In this document: positions 9,225 through 18,079 of the stretch, piece after piece
How the letters are laid out: each line of letters starts with the position of its first letter
Numbering within the stretch: position 1 is the first letter of the stretch
From: Halobacteroidaceae bacterium
GTDB taxonomy: Bacteria; Bacillota; Halanaerobiia; B1SED10-174
Length of the DNA: 62,189 nt
Direction of reading: 5' to 3'
Assembly (NCBI GenBank): GCA_003551665.1
Contig: PUNE01000142.1
Coordinates: forward strand, 1 to 62,189
Made by a program: the position numbers and the translations under genes
Notes under the pieces: model-generated
Databases searched by the model: none
Seen by the model: only the letters and a program-made list of their open reading frames with translations
Told to the model about the DNA's origin: nothing

Positions 9225-9860
9225 AAGGACAGGCCCCGTGGGGGGATAACAACCTGGAAATTATTAACCCCTGTAAAAGGGGTTTTTTTACGAAGAAAAA
9301 CAAATTTTCTTAATTTTTGCTACCTTGAATAATTACTTGTTTTTTGCTGGAGAAATTTTCAAAGGAAATTTCAGCTGGAAAAATTGAAAATCCAATCAGG
9401 CCTTTGCTCTTAAGGACTAAAAGTATTATTTAAACCAGGATTTTCATTTGTTTCTGTTAGAAAAAAACTGATAAAAAGGCAAAAAACACTTTTTAAACTC
9501 CTGCCCGAGCCCCTGTGATAGTTAGGATGGGAGAGGCCCGGAAAATTATAACCAAAGAAAAGTATAAAAATTCATAGAGTTAAGCACAGTGCCTTGAAAA
9601 AAAGAGTATTTAGGAGATTTTGCGCCTCAATTGTATACATAATGCAGTTAATCGCATACCTCTTTATTCGTGCATTAAGTGGTTCTCTTTATCGTACTAC
9701 AGGAGATTTGCTACCGCCAGGCAGGTTAGATATAATTAAAAAGCCAGCAAAAAGGGAACCTTTTGGTAGGTTTCCGAAAAAAATAAAAAATTGCTGGTTA
9801 AATTTTTAACATGTTGGTTTAGGATTAGTATGTTATCAAACTAGGAAAGGGAGATGACAT
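9225..9860 (+). other. Long intergenic region with a terminator and a possible leader
   Basis: 636 bases with no convincing gene. It starts with a terminator (9266-9289). The rest is AT-rich with one short hairpin (about 9351-9371), a GC-rich island at about 9503-9540 that can fold on itself (GCCC...GGGAGAGGC), and at 9746-9800 an extended CCAGCAA/TTGCTGG stem enclosing a GGAAACC-like inner hairpin. It could be the leader of the ABC importer operon. I could not match it to a riboswitch or T-box consensus. Confidence 0.5.
9266..9289 (+). terminator. Rho-independent terminator after the Mut7-C gene
   Basis: The stem AACCCC/GGGGTT encloses a seven-base loop and runs into TTTTTTT. It closes the transcription unit that starts near the M28 peptidase gene. 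Confidence 0.82.
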
Positions 9861-10619
9861 TTGCGTAAAATAATTGGATTTGTGCTGGTATTGTTTTTGG
9901 GATTGGGAATTGGTACTGGAGTTACCCAGGGAGGCATTCCTGACGAGGATATTAGTTTTGCCATGAGCGGAGCCTACCCACCTTTTAACTACGTTGAAGT
10001 TACGGGTGAAGTAGTGGGCTTTGATGTTGATATTGCCAAAGAAATTGCCCGGAGGATGGACCTGGAACCTGTTATTGTGACAACAGCCTGGGACACCATC
10101 ATTGGAGGGCTTCAGGCAAAAAGATATGACGCTATCCTGGGAAGTATGGCCATAACTGAGGAGCGTTCAAAGCAGGTTAACTTTAGCGATCCTTATTATG
10201 TATCTGGTGCACAGCTTCTGGTCCAAGAAGGTTCTGGAATAGAATCTCCTGAAGATCTTGAGGATGCTCGCATTGCAGTTGTTGTGGGTACCACTTTTGA
10301 AGAGGAAGCCCGCGGAATGCCAGGTGTAACTGATGTTGTTCTTTACGAAGCAGAAGAACAGACGCTTCAGGATCTACAGCTGGGTCGAGTGGATGGAGTA
10401 ATTACAGACCGTCTGATCGGACTTTACATGACAGAGGAAATGGAACTTGATTTCGAACTTGCTGGGGATCTTCTTTATGAAGAAACCATTGCTGTAGCCA
10501 TCCATAAAGATCACCCAGAGTTACTCCAGGCAATCAACACGGCCCTTGCCGAAATGAAGGAAGATGGAACATACCTGGAAATAAGCGAAAGGTGGTTTGG
10601 CAGGGATATTTCCCAATAG
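9861..10619 (+). CDS. Amino-acid ABC transporter, substrate-binding protein
   Basis: A 252-aa family 3 solute-binding protein starting at TTG 9861 after AAAGGGAGATGA. The signal peptide is hydrophobic (about residues 4-20) and has no lipobox cysteine. The mature part shows GAYPPFNYVEVTGEVVGFD and VDIAKEIARRM, then LGSMAITEERSKQVNFSDPYY, the hallmarks of polar amino-acid binders. The ligand cannot be decided from sequence alone. In monoderm Bacillota such proteins are normally lipoproteins, so a freely soluble form suggests a periplasm. Permease and ATPase genes follow in order. Confidence 0.9.
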   Translation: MRKIIGFVLVLFLGLGIGTGVTQGGIPDEDISFAMSGAYPPFNYVEVTGEVVGFDVDIAKEIARRMDLEPVIVTTAWDTIIGGLQAKRYDAILGSMAITEERSKQVNFSDPYYVSGAQLLVQEGSGIESPEDLEDARIAVVVGTTFEEEARGMPGVTDVVLYEAEEQTLQDLQLGRVDGVITDRLIGLYMTEEMELDFELAGDLLYEETIAVAIHKDHPELLQAINTALAEMKEDGTYLEISERWFGRDISQ

Positions 10620-10637
10620 GAAAATAGATTAATGAAG

Positions 10638-10666
10638 GGCCGGGCCCTTACCCGGCCATTTTTTTT
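10638..10666 (+). terminator. Internal attenuating terminator between binding protein and permease
   Basis: GGCCGGG and CCCGGCC pair around a six-base loop and are followed by ATTTTTTTT. Lying inside the operon, it should let only part of the transcripts reach the permease and ATPase genes, giving excess binding protein. Confidence 0.85.
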
Positions 10667-10691
10667 GGAATTCTTTAAATAGGAGGTAGCC

Positions 10692-11366
10692 ATGGCAGTA
10701 TTAGAATTTATCAAGACCTATTCTCCTTTGTTTTTGCCGGCGATTTGGATAACCATTCAGCTAACGGTTCTTTCCATTATCCTGGGAATTGTCATTGGCC
10801 TGATCACTGCTCTGGCCAAGCTGACCCGGGTTAAACTGCTTAACCGAATTGCAGATTTGTATATTACTGTTATCCGGGGAACCCCCCTGATTGTGCAACT
10901 GTCTTTTATCTACTTCGCCCTGCCGGGAATTGGAATTGAATTGAGTGCCTTTGTAGCCGGTAGTATTGGTCTCGGAATTCACAATGGTGCTTATATTGCC
11001 GAGATTTTCCGGGGAGGGATTCAATCTATCAGCACGGGGCAAACGGAAGCTGCTCGTTCAATGGGGATGACCCAGGGGCAGACAATGAGGAGGATTATTC
11101 TTCCCCAGGCCCTGCGCCGGGTTATCCCCCCGCTGGGAAATCAATTTATTATCGCTCTCAAGGATTCCTCCCTTGCCGGGTTGATAACCGTTAACGAGAT
11201 TTACATGACTTCTCGCCGGTTGGGAGCTTCTACCTACCAGCAGATGGAATTTTACATGCTGGCGGGTGCATTTTATTTGATTCTGGTAACCCTGTTTTCG
11301 GTTGTGGTCCAGAAGGTTGAAAAAACCCTGGAAACATCTAAACGGCAGAGCAGTGAAATTCTCTAA
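10692..11366 (+). CDS. Amino-acid ABC transporter permease (HisM/GlnP type)
   Basis: A 224-aa inner-membrane permease starting at ATG 10692 after AGGAGGT. It has about five helices and the ABC permease EAA loop [20 protein letters not shown] followed by [14 protein letters not shown], which contacts the ATPase. The segment [14 protein letters not shown] is typical of the polar amino-acid family. It is likely a homodimer with the binding protein upstream and the ATPase 17 bases downstream. Confidence 0.93.
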   Translation: MAVLEFIKTYSPLFLPAIWITIQLTVLSIILGIVIGLITALAKLTRVKLLNRIADLYITVIRGTPLIVQLSFIYFALPGIGIELSAFVAGSIGLGIHNGAYIAEIFRGGIQSISTGQTEAARSMGMTQGQTMRRIILPQALRRVIPPLGNQFIIALKDSSLAGLITVNEIYMTSRRLGASTYQQMEFYMLAGAFYLILVTLFSVVVQKVEKTLETSKRQSSEIL

Positions 11367-11383
11367 AAGCCAAGGAGGTTACG

Positions 11384-12118
11384 ATGAGCCAGCCAATTGT
11401 TAAATTAAAAGGTTTAAATAAATGGTTTGGAGACCTTCACGTTCTCAATGATATTTCTCTTGAAATTGATCCTTCGGAGGTTGTTGTTTTCATTGGAGCT
11501 TCAGGTTCCGGAAAAAGTACTCTTTTGCGGTGCATTAATTTTCTGGAAGAAGCCCAGAAAGGGGAAATCTGGATAAAGGGAAAGGAAATCAATCCCTACA
11601 AAGAAAACCTGAACCGGGTGCGGGAGAAAATTGGAATGGTATTTCAGCATTTTAACCTTTTTCCCCATATGACAGTCATCCAAAATGTTATTGAAGGTCC
11701 GGTCCAGGTCGCGGGAACTTCCAGAGGGAAAGCCCGGGAAGAAGCCATGGAACTTTTGGAACAGGTAGGACTTCATGATAAAGCGGATGAATATCCGGAA
11801 ATGCTTTCTGGTGGACAGAAGCAGCGGGTGGCTATAGCCCGGGCCCTGGCTATGAAACCTGAGTTAATGCTATTTGATGAACCAACTTCTGCGTTGGACC
11901 CCGAACTTGTTGGTGAGGTTTTAAATGTTATGAAAGATCTGGCCAAAAAAGGAATGACCATGGCGGTTGTCACCCATGAAATGGGTTTTGCAAGGGAAGT
12001 AGCTGAAAGGGTATTCTATATGGATGAAGGGAAAATTATTGAAACCGGAACTCCAGGAGAAATCTTTGATTCCCCACAGCATCCTCGAACAAAAAAGTTT
12101 TTAAGCCAGATTTTATAA
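11384..12118 (+). CDS. Amino-acid ABC transporter ATPase (GlnQ/HisP type)
   Basis: A 244-aa ATPase with Walker [10 protein letters not shown] (about residues 38-46), Q-loop FQHFNLFPH, signature [15 protein letters not shown], Walker [15 protein letters not shown] and H-loop [12 protein letters not shown]. The [10 protein letters not shown] and [13 protein letters not shown] stretches are characteristic of polar amino-acid importers. It is the last gene of the operon and ends at a bidirectional terminator. Confidence 0.94.
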   Translation: MSQPIVKLKGLNKWFGDLHVLNDISLEIDPSEVVVFIGASGSGKSTLLRCINFLEEAQKGEIWIKGKEINPYKENLNRVREKIGMVFQHFNLFPHMTVIQNVIEGPVQVAGTSRGKAREEAMELLEQVGLHDKADEYPEMLSGGQKQRVAIARALAMKPELMLFDEPTSALDPELVGEVLNVMKDLAKKGMTMAVVTHEMGFAREVAERVFYMDEGKIIETGTPGEIFDSPQHPRTKKFLSQIL

Positions 12119-12136
12119 AACGGAAAGAGAAAAGAA

Positions 12137-12173
12137 AAAAACTACCCTTCCTGACATAAAGGGTAGTTTTTTA
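12137..12173. terminator. Bidirectional terminator
   Basis: The stem AAACTACCCTT/AAAGGGTAGTTT with an eight-base loop has a T-run on the plus side and an A-run (T on minus) on the other. It serves the ABC operon (+) and the convergent hydrolase gene (-). Confidence 0.85.
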
Positions 12174-12179
12174 TTTAGC

Positions 12180-13574
12180 TTATTTTTTGTGGAAACGGTT
12201 TCTCTCGACAAAAAGATCAATTTCCCCGGGGGATTTTTCCCGAAATTCTACAATTGATTTCTGACCTGGCCCCGAGTATATATAGAAGAGGTTTTCCTCC
12301 AGGTCATTATTTTTTGGGATTAGAGGATAACTTCCCTGCTGGCCTTCCAGAAATAATAAGCCGTTTTTATTAACAACAGAGACCTCTGTTATTCCTTTAT
12401 ATATCTCATATTTTCCGGTTAATTTATCCATTTTTTCTTCGGCTTTTATGGCAGGGAAATCCTCCATTTTTTGACCAATTAATTCAAGCAAGGCTGCCTG
12501 TAAAACTGTTACAGGGAGCCCTCCAACGTTTGCTGCAGCCGCAATACCCACCTTCTTAACCGGTAGGAAGGCCAGGTATGCACTGGAAACGCCTGTTGAT
12601 CCTCCGTGGCTGATCATCCTGTGACCAAAAAAATCTTCCTGAATGCTCCAACCGTAACCGTAGCCAGATCGGCCAAATGGGGAAAGAGAGTTTCGAGAAT
12701 CTTCTGTTTCGCAGTGAATTTCAAACATTTCCTTCAGGTTGTTTGTTCCGAGGAGTTTCTGCCCGTGGGAGGTTTTTCCGTTCATTTTAAAGATTAAATA
12801 ATTGGCCATTTCCCGGGCCGAACTGAGAAGGCCTCCTGGACCCTCCATAAACAGGTGGAAAGGATGATCAGAAGGTTTTGAAAACGTGTTTTCTTCCTTG
12901 GTTTCCTGCAGGTATGGAGTCATAATATCTTCATCCTTGGAGAATTTTTCCCGGGAAAAGGTGGAACGGTTCATCTGCAGGGGTTTTAAAATTTCTTCTT
13001 CAATGAATTCAGCGAAGGATTTGCCGCTTACCCTGGCAACAATTTCTCCGAGGAGAGTGTAGCCAGAATTAAGATAAAACATCCTTTCTCCGGGGTCAGC
13101 AGCTATTTCTTCTTCTGCATCGTTAACATGCTGGATGAGATCTTCAACACTGCTGATAGGAATATATTTTTCACGGCCGCCCACAAAGCGAAAAATCACC
13201 TGTTCGGCGACACCAAGGTTGGGAAGTCCTGAAGACATTGACATCAGGTGATGAATGGTTATTGGTTTTCCTCCCTGGTCTACGGTAAGAGGCAAATATT
13301 TGCTTACCGGGTCCTTGATTTTAATTAAACCCCTTTCAGATAACTGCATGATAGCCAGGGAGGTCAGAGATTTGGTGCAGGAACCTACCCCAAAAAGGGT
13401 ATCCGGAGTTACGGGGAGGTTATTTTGAAGATTTCTGGCACCAAAACCTCTTGTGTAAATTAAATTTCCGTCTTTTACAATTGCCACACTCATTCCCGGA
13501 ATACTGTCTGTGGCCATTTTTTTGGATAAAATCTGGCCGAACTTTTCTTTAAAAGAATCTGAAATTTTCTCCAT
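12180..13574 (-). CDS. Serine hydrolase of the beta-lactamase/penicillin-binding fold (class C type)
   Basis: The ATG at 13574 (minus strand) follows AAGGGGGC and gives MEKISDSFKEKFG; an earlier in-frame start at 13655 lacks support. The 464-aa protein has the SxxK nucleophile motif SCTK in FGVGSCTKSLTSLAIM, the YxN motif in FYLNSGYTLLGEI and an HGG motif in ISHGGSTGV. There is no signal peptide, so it should act in the cytoplasm as an esterase or peptidase rather than on the cell wall. A C-terminal beta domain (about residues 375-464) resembles the lipocalin-like extension of some family members. The substrate is unknown. It is monocistronic. Confidence 0.88.
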   Translation of the reverse strand: MEKISDSFKEKFGQILSKKMATDSIPGMSVAIVKDGNLIYTRGFGARNLQNNLPVTPDTLFGVGSCTKSLTSLAIMQLSERGLIKIKDPVSKYLPLTVDQGGKPITIHHLMSMSSGLPNLGVAEQVIFRFVGGREKYIPISSVEDLIQHVNDAEEEIAADPGERMFYLNSGYTLLGEIVARVSGKSFAEFIEEEILKPLQMNRSTFSREKFSKDEDIMTPYLQETKEENTFSKPSDHPFHLFMEGPGGLLSSAREMANYLIFKMNGKTSHGQKLLGTNNLKEMFEIHCETEDSRNSLSPFGRSGYGYGWSIQEDFFGHRMISHGGSTGVSSAYLAFLPVKKVGIAAAANVGGLPVTVLQAALLELIGQKMEDFPAIKAEEKMDKLTGKYEIYKGITEVSVVNKNGLLFLEGQQGSYPLIPKNNDLEENLFYIYSGPGQKSIVEFREKSPGEIDLFVERNRFHKK

Positions 13575-13708
13575 CCAGAATGCCCCCTTGCAAATAAAAA
13601 GTTTATACCCTCTAATTCCCCCAGAAAAAATTTCCTCCTGCTTTTGGAGGAACAAAATTTAAACCGGAAATAGAACTTTAGCTGGCCAGCCCAGTTTTTT
13701 TTAATTAC

Positions 13709-13737
13709 TTGACAGCGGGGGTTATTTTTAATACTAT
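13709..13737 (+). promoter_or_regulatory. Sigma-A type promoter of the zinc importer operon
   Basis: TTGACA at 13709-13714, a 17-base spacer, and TACTAT at 13732-13737. Transcription should start near 13744, immediately before the palindrome. Confidence 0.85.
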
Positions 13738-13748
13738 GGTTTTAGTAA

Positions 13749-13763
13749 TGCAAATCATTTGCA
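13749..13763 (+). promoter_or_regulatory. Fur/Zur-type operator palindrome
   Basis: TGCAAATCATTTGCA is a perfect 7-1-7 inverted repeat, the arrangement recognised by Fur-family repressors. It lies just after the predicted start site, so bound repressor would block transcription. The Fur-family gene at the end of the same operon is the natural candidate regulator. Confidence 0.78.
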
Positions 13764-13783
13764 AGAAGAACAGGAGGATTGAA

Positions 13784-14716
13784 ATGAAAAAAATTTTCAT
13801 TCTCTTTTTGATTGTTTTAATTTTGGGAGTTGCCTCTATTTCTGTGCTTGCCCGGCCGGTAATTTATGTCAGTGTTTTTCCTTTATTTGATTTAGTTGAA
13901 CAGATCGGGGGAGAAAATGTCGAAGTTAAACAACTGGTTCCACATGGTGCTGATGCTCATGGTTATGAACCATCGCCCCGGAGGCTTGCTGATCTGGAAG
14001 GGGCAGATATTTTCTTCTATATTGGCCTGGGGATGGAACCCTGGACGGAAAAAGCAGTTTCAAACCTTGATGAGGCCGGAGTTAAATCCATTAAGGTGAG
14101 CGAAGTGGCAAGGTTGCGCAAGTTTGATGAAGATCATAACCACAATCACGATCACGACCATGAAGAAACTCACCACCACGGGCCATATGATCCTCATATC
14201 TGGTTGGACTTCGATAACATGATAGGGATTGGGGATCTGGTGAGAAAAAATCTGACAGAGCTATTTCCCGAAAAAGGTGATTACTTTGCTCAAAACTATT
14301 CAGAATATGTAGAGAAGATTGAAGAACTGGACGAGAAATACCGGGAGATTCTTGATCAGAGGCACAGTGACAATATTCTTACCTCCCACGCTGCTTTTGG
14401 GTATCTTGCCTCCAGATTTGGTTTGAAAGAAATTTCGGTTTCGGGGATTTCTCCACACGCTGAACCTTCTCCCCATGCTCTTGCTCGCCTGGTCAGAGAG
14501 GTAGAGGAGCATGGAATAAAATTCATATTCCTGGAAACCCTTGCTGCACCAAGGACGGCCGAAGTTTTAGCAGAGGAGGCAGGTCTGGAAATCCTGTCCC
14601 TTAATCCTCTGGAAGGTTTGACCCAGGAAGAACAGAAAAGGGGAGAGGACTACTTTTCACTGATGGAACGGAATCTGGAAAATTTAAAGAAAGCCCTGGT
14701 GAAAGAAAATGGATAA
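13784..14716 (+). CDS. znuA: Zinc (or manganese) ABC transporter, substrate-binding protein
   Basis: The ATG at 13784 follows AGGAGGATTGAA; the upstream in-frame codons from 13709 lie in the promoter. The 310-aa cluster A-I metal-binding protein has a signal peptide (about residues 1-22, no lipobox), the first ligand region HGADAHGYEPSPR, and a His/Asp-rich loop (HNHNHDHDHEETHHH) that is typical of zinc rather than manganese binders. Other ligand regions are YDPHIWLD, LTSHAAFGYLASRFG and IFLETLAAPRTAEVLAEEAG. It delivers zinc to the ZnuB permease. The stop overlaps the znuC start by eight bases. Confidence 0.92.
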   Translation: MKKIFILFLIVLILGVASISVLARPVIYVSVFPLFDLVEQIGGENVEVKQLVPHGADAHGYEPSPRRLADLEGADIFFYIGLGMEPWTEKAVSNLDEAGVKSIKVSEVARLRKFDEDHNHNHDHDHEETHHHGPYDPHIWLDFDNMIGIGDLVRKNLTELFPEKGDYFAQNYSEYVEKIEELDEKYREILDQRHSDNILTSHAAFGYLASRFGLKEISVSGISPHAEPSPHALARLVREVEEHGIKFIFLETLAAPRTAEVLAEEAGLEILSLNPLEGLTQEEQKRGEDYFSLMERNLENLKKALVKENG

Positions 14717-15458
14717 AATTATTCAAATTGAGGACCTTTATTTTTCTTACGAACAGCAATGGGTTTTGCAGGAGGTTAACCTGGAAATAGAGAGAGGAGA
14801 GTTTGCTGCCTTTATTGGACCCAATGGGTCAGGAAAAAGCACCTTATTCAAGTTAATATTGGGGTTTTTAAAACCCCAGAGGGGCAGGATAACTATTTTT
14901 GATCAGCCTGCCGAAAAATTTTCTGCCCGGGGACGGGTGGGTTATATCTCCCAGAACGTAAGGGATTTTAACCATAGCTTTCCCGCGACAGCAGGGGAGA
15001 TTGTGGGAGCCAACCTGTACCAGGAAATGGGGTTTGTCAAGTTGCTGAATTCTGCTTTAAAAGGAAGAATTAAACGAGCTCTCAAGCTTGTTGACATGGA
15101 AGACTTTAAAAACGAACCAATTGGAAAACTATCCGGGGGTCAGAAGCAGAGAGTTTTCATTGCAAGGACCCTGGTAACAGAACCCGAATTGATCTTGCTG
15201 GATGAACCACTTGTAGGACTTGATCAGGAAGCCCAGAAGGATTTTTTTCAGGTGATAAACCAACTCCACCGGGAACTGGGGATTACTATTATCATGATTT
15301 CCCACGATCTGCACGTGATCAGCAACCAGGTCAGTCGAATTGTCTGCTTTCAGAGAGGGAAAATCTATCCGCACTGTGCTTCGGAATTTGACTACAATGC
15401 TTATCTCCAGCAGGTCCAAAAAGAAGACCGGCTTTTTATTCCCAGCCACGAACATTAG
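14709..15458 (+). CDS. znuC: Zinc ABC transporter ATPase
   Basis: A 249-aa ATPase with Walker A GPNGSGKST (about residues 37-45), Q-loop ISQNVRDFNHSFP, signature [15 protein letters not shown], Walker B LILLDEPLVGLD and H-loop MISHDLHVI. The DFNHSFPATAGEIV stretch is typical of metal-importer ATPases. It is coupled by an eight-base overlap to znuA, and znuB follows after 11 bases. Confidence 0.93.
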   Translation: MDKIIQIEDLYFSYEQQWVLQEVNLEIERGEFAAFIGPNGSGKSTLFKLILGFLKPQRGRITIFDQPAEKFSARGRVGYISQNVRDFNHSFPATAGEIVGANLYQEMGFVKLLNSALKGRIKRALKLVDMEDFKNEPIGKLSGGQKQRVFIARTLVTEPELILLDEPLVGLDQEAQKDFFQVINQLHRELGITIIMISHDLHVISNQVSRIVCFQRGKIYPHCASEFDYNAYLQQVQKEDRLFIPSHEH

Positions 15459-15469
15459 GGGTGATATAA

Positions 15470-16324
15470 ATGTGGGAAATATTCAGTTACTCCTTTATGC
15501 AGAGGGGATTTCTGGTAGGTAATATTATCGGATTGGTAGTTCCCCTGATTGGAGTGTTTTTAAATTTAAAAAGACTATCTTTAATTGGCCACACCCTGGC
15601 TCACGTTGCCCTTGCCGGGGTAGCGCTGGGAATTTTCCTGGGCATATACCCCGTTCCTCTGGCCATAATGGTTGCAGTAGTAGCTGCCCTGGGAATAGAA
15701 AAACTCCGCCATTCAGCCTACAGCGGTTATGCGGAGTTGTCCCTGGCAATTATTCTGGCCATGGGTCTTGGTCTGGCAACAATTCTAATCAGTTTAGCGG
15801 ATAGCAATGTCGCTGTTTACAGCTATTTATTTGGCAGTATTACTCTTGTAACCAGGCAGGATTTAATGATTATCATTCCCCTGGGAGCAGTTATTGCTCT
15901 GGGGGTGGGAATTTTTTATAACGGCTTTTTCTTCGTTGCCTTTAATGAAGAAGAAGCCAAGCTTTCCGGGGTGCCTGTTAAACTATTTAATATAATTTTT
16001 ATGATAATGGTAGCAATGGTGGTTGCCCTTTCCATGAGGATAATCGGGGGGCTTTTAATTTCTTCCCTGATTGTTCTCCCTGTGGCCGCTGCCCTGCAGG
16101 TGGCAAGGAGTTTTCGCCAGACGGTTTTTTTGAGCATGCTGTTTGGTGTCATTTCGGTTAACCTGGGACTTGTCCTCTCATTTTACTGGGACCTGGCACC
16201 GGGAGGAACAATAATTCTGGCCAGTGTTTTTATTCTCCTTTTGGCTTTCCTCTTTAAAGCTTTCAGGAAAATGCGGTCCCCTAAAGGAATGATTATTCGG
16301 GAAGAGAAGGTGGATTATGAGTAA
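15470..16324 (+). CDS. znuB: Zinc ABC transporter permease (ABC-3 family)
   Basis: A 284-aa integral membrane protein with about eight helices. Characteristic family segments are GHTLAHVALAGVALG near the N-terminus and MRIIGGLLISSLIVLPVAAA in the C-terminal third. With ZnuC it forms the channel that receives metal from ZnuA. Its stop overlaps the regulator start by eight bases. Confidence 0.93.
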   Translation: MWEIFSYSFMQRGFLVGNIIGLVVPLIGVFLNLKRLSLIGHTLAHVALAGVALGIFLGIYPVPLAIMVAVVAALGIEKLRHSAYSGYAELSLAIILAMGLGLATILISLADSNVAVYSYLFGSITLVTRQDLMIIIPLGAVIALGVGIFYNGFFFVAFNEEEAKLSGVPVKLFNIIFMIMVAMVVALSMRIIGGLLISSLIVLPVAAALQVARSFRQTVFLSMLFGVISVNLGLVLSFYWDLAPGGTIILASVFILLLAFLFKAFRKMRSPKGMIIREEKVDYE

Positions 16325-16745
16325 GGATCGGAAGAGTTACTGGGAGCAGAAAATCAGAGAGTCCGGGTTGCGGTTGACCAGGGCCCGAAGAGAAATTATT
16401 GAGGTTCTTGTTGACCATAGCGGTCCCCTCAGTGCCCGGGAAATATTTTTAATATTAAGGTCTGCCTTTTCACCCCTTGAACTGTCAACGGTTTATCGCA
16501 ATCTGCACACTTTTTGTGCCCGGGGAATGCTGCGGGAAGTTGACCTTGGAATGGGAGAAAAAAAGTTCGAATTTAATTCCGGAGAGCACAGACATCACCT
16601 GATCTGTATGAAATGTGGTGAAGTGCGTTTTCTGGGCTGCCCTCTACCACATCTGGAAGATGACATCAGCAAAAAAACAAGCTATGATGTAGTAGAACAC
16701 CGTTTAAATGTTTACGGTTTTTGTCCCATATGCCGGAACGGTTAG
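16317..16745 (+). CDS. zur: Fur-family transcriptional regulator, probably zinc uptake regulator
   Basis: A 142-aa repressor with a winged-helix domain (recognition region LELSTVYRNLHTFCARGML) and a C-terminal dimerisation and metal domain with HHLICMKCG and CPIC, the two CxxC pairs that bind structural zinc. Its place as the last gene of a zinc importer operon, together with the 7-1-7 palindrome at the operon promoter, suggests it is Zur and autoregulates the operon. A Fur or PerR role cannot be excluded from sequence alone. Confidence 0.87.
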   Translation: MSKDRKSYWEQKIRESGLRLTRARREIIEVLVDHSGPLSAREIFLILRSAFSPLELSTVYRNLHTFCARGMLREVDLGMGEKKFEFNSGEHRHHLICMKCGEVRFLGCPLPHLEDDISKKTSYDVVEHRLNVYGFCPICRNG

Positions 16746-16825
16746 GAAATGGTCTTAATTAAAAGGAATCCGAGGGTAAAAAAGGGAATAAAAATAGGGG
16801 TAACAAAAGAGGGGAGGTCGAGAAA

Positions 16826-17179
16826 GTGAAAATTCTACTGATTATTAATGATGCTCCCTACGGAAGCGATAGGACATATAATGCCTTAAGGACTGCAATG
16901 GCCCTGCAGAAAGGGGAAAGGGATGTTGAACTTTTTGTGTTTTTATTTGCCGATGCCGTAACTGCGCTGCTAAAAGACCAGCAGACAACCCAGGGTTTTT
17001 ATAACATTGAAAGGATGCTGCGGTCGATAATTAAAAAGGGGGGCAGGGTCAGTTACTGCGGAAGCTGCGCGGGTTTTCGGGGCCTGGAAAACCTGGATTT
17101 GATTGAAGGTGCAGAAAAGGGAAATATGGACTTACTCGCTGACTGGATTGTTCAGGCCCAGCAGGTAATTCCTTTTTAA
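16826..17179 (+). CDS. DsrE/DsrF-like family protein
   Basis: A 117-aa protein starting at GTG 16826 after GGGGAGG. It begins MKILLIINDAPYGSDRTYNALRTA, the usual opening of the DsrE/TusD fold, and has one CGSC pair (about residues 73-76) in the segment where sulfur-relay members carry their active cysteine. Such proteins carry persulfides in sulfur transfer or tRNA thiolation, but many stand-alone members are uncharacterised. The degV gene follows after 22 bases. Confidence 0.8.
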   Translation: MKILLIINDAPYGSDRTYNALRTAMALQKGERDVELFVFLFADAVTALLKDQQTTQGFYNIERMLRSIIKKGGRVSYCGSCAGFRGLENLDLIEGAEKGNMDLLADWIVQAQQVIPF

Positions 17180-17201
17180 TATATTAAAGGGAGGGTACTT
17201 A

Positions 17202-18044
17202 ATGAAAGAAATTGCCATAGTTACAGACAGCACAGCAGATTTACCCGAAGACTTTGCCCGAAAACATAATATTAAAATAATCCCTCTGCGGGTTATTTTC
17301 CCCGATGGTGAATATCGTGATGGGGTAGATATTAAACCTGCAGAATTCTACAGTCGACTTCGCTCCTCGGATACCCTTCCCAAGTCCTCGCAGCCACCTC
17401 CGGAGGACTTTGTCAACGTTTACCAGGAGCTTTTAAAAGATTATCGGGAAATAATTTCCATTCACCTCTCCTCGAGTTTAAGTGGGACCATCAATGCTGC
17501 CAAGCTGGCGAGAGAAAAAGTAGAAGGGGCCATCCATATTTTTGATTCCTACACAGTCAGCCTGGGGATAGGGCTCCAGGTAAGAGAAGCAGTGGATGCA
17601 ATTAAAAGAGGAAATTCCTGCAACCAGGTTCTCGAGCACCTGAAAAAAGTCCGGGATAATAGTGCAACCTATTTTACCCTGGACACTTTAAAATACCTCT
17701 ACCTGGGAGGGCGAATTAGTAAAGCGAAAAGCCTGATGGGTTCAATCCTTAACGTGAAACCCATATTGAAGCTTGTGCCTGAAGGAGTTGCTCCTGCAGG
17801 CAGGGCCCGGAACAAGCCCCAGGTAATCAAAGAGGTTGTAAAAAAGTTTCAGGATTTTGCTGGGGGAAGAGACCCTGGAGGTCTGGCTATAGCCCAGGGA
17901 GACGCACTGGAGATGGGCAAAAAGGTTCAGAAGGCATTGGAAAAAGAATTCGGCATGGAGTCTTCTTTCTTTGGAGAAATCGGGCCCACCCTGGGTGTCC
18001 ATTCAGGTCCGGGGGTTGTAGGGGTCTGCATGTTTTTTAAATAA
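17202..18044 (+). CDS. DegV family fatty-acid binding protein
   Basis: A 280-aa protein opening with IAIVTDSTADLPEDFARKH, the standard DegV N-terminus, with LSSSLSGTINAAKLA and SMGILSK-like lipid-head-group region LKYLYLGGRISKAKSLMGS. DegV proteins bind a fatty acid; some (FakB) present it to the FakA kinase for phospholipid synthesis. No fakA gene is seen here. A second, diverged copy lies at 38159-39034. Confidence 0.9.
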   Translation: MKEIAIVTDSTADLPEDFARKHNIKIIPLRVIFPDGEYRDGVDIKPAEFYSRLRSSDTLPKSSQPPPEDFVNVYQELLKDYREIISIHLSSSLSGTINAAKLAREKVEGAIHIFDSYTVSLGIGLQVREAVDAIKRGNSCNQVLEHLKKVRDNSATYFTLDTLKYLYLGGRISKAKSLMGSILNVKPILKLVPEGVAPAGRARNKPQVIKEVVKKFQDFAGGRDPGGLAIAQGDALEMGKKVQKALEKEFGMESSFFGEIGPTLGVHSGPGVVGVCMFFK

Positions 18045-18079
18045 ACCTGGGCTTTTTTGTTTCAGGAGGAATGATAAGC

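Noticed and set aside
9594-9809. 71-codon frame in the leader of the amino-acid importer
   Set aside because: TTG start without ribosome site, no recognisable motif, overlaps an imperfect hairpin, and composition is unlike the coding regions.
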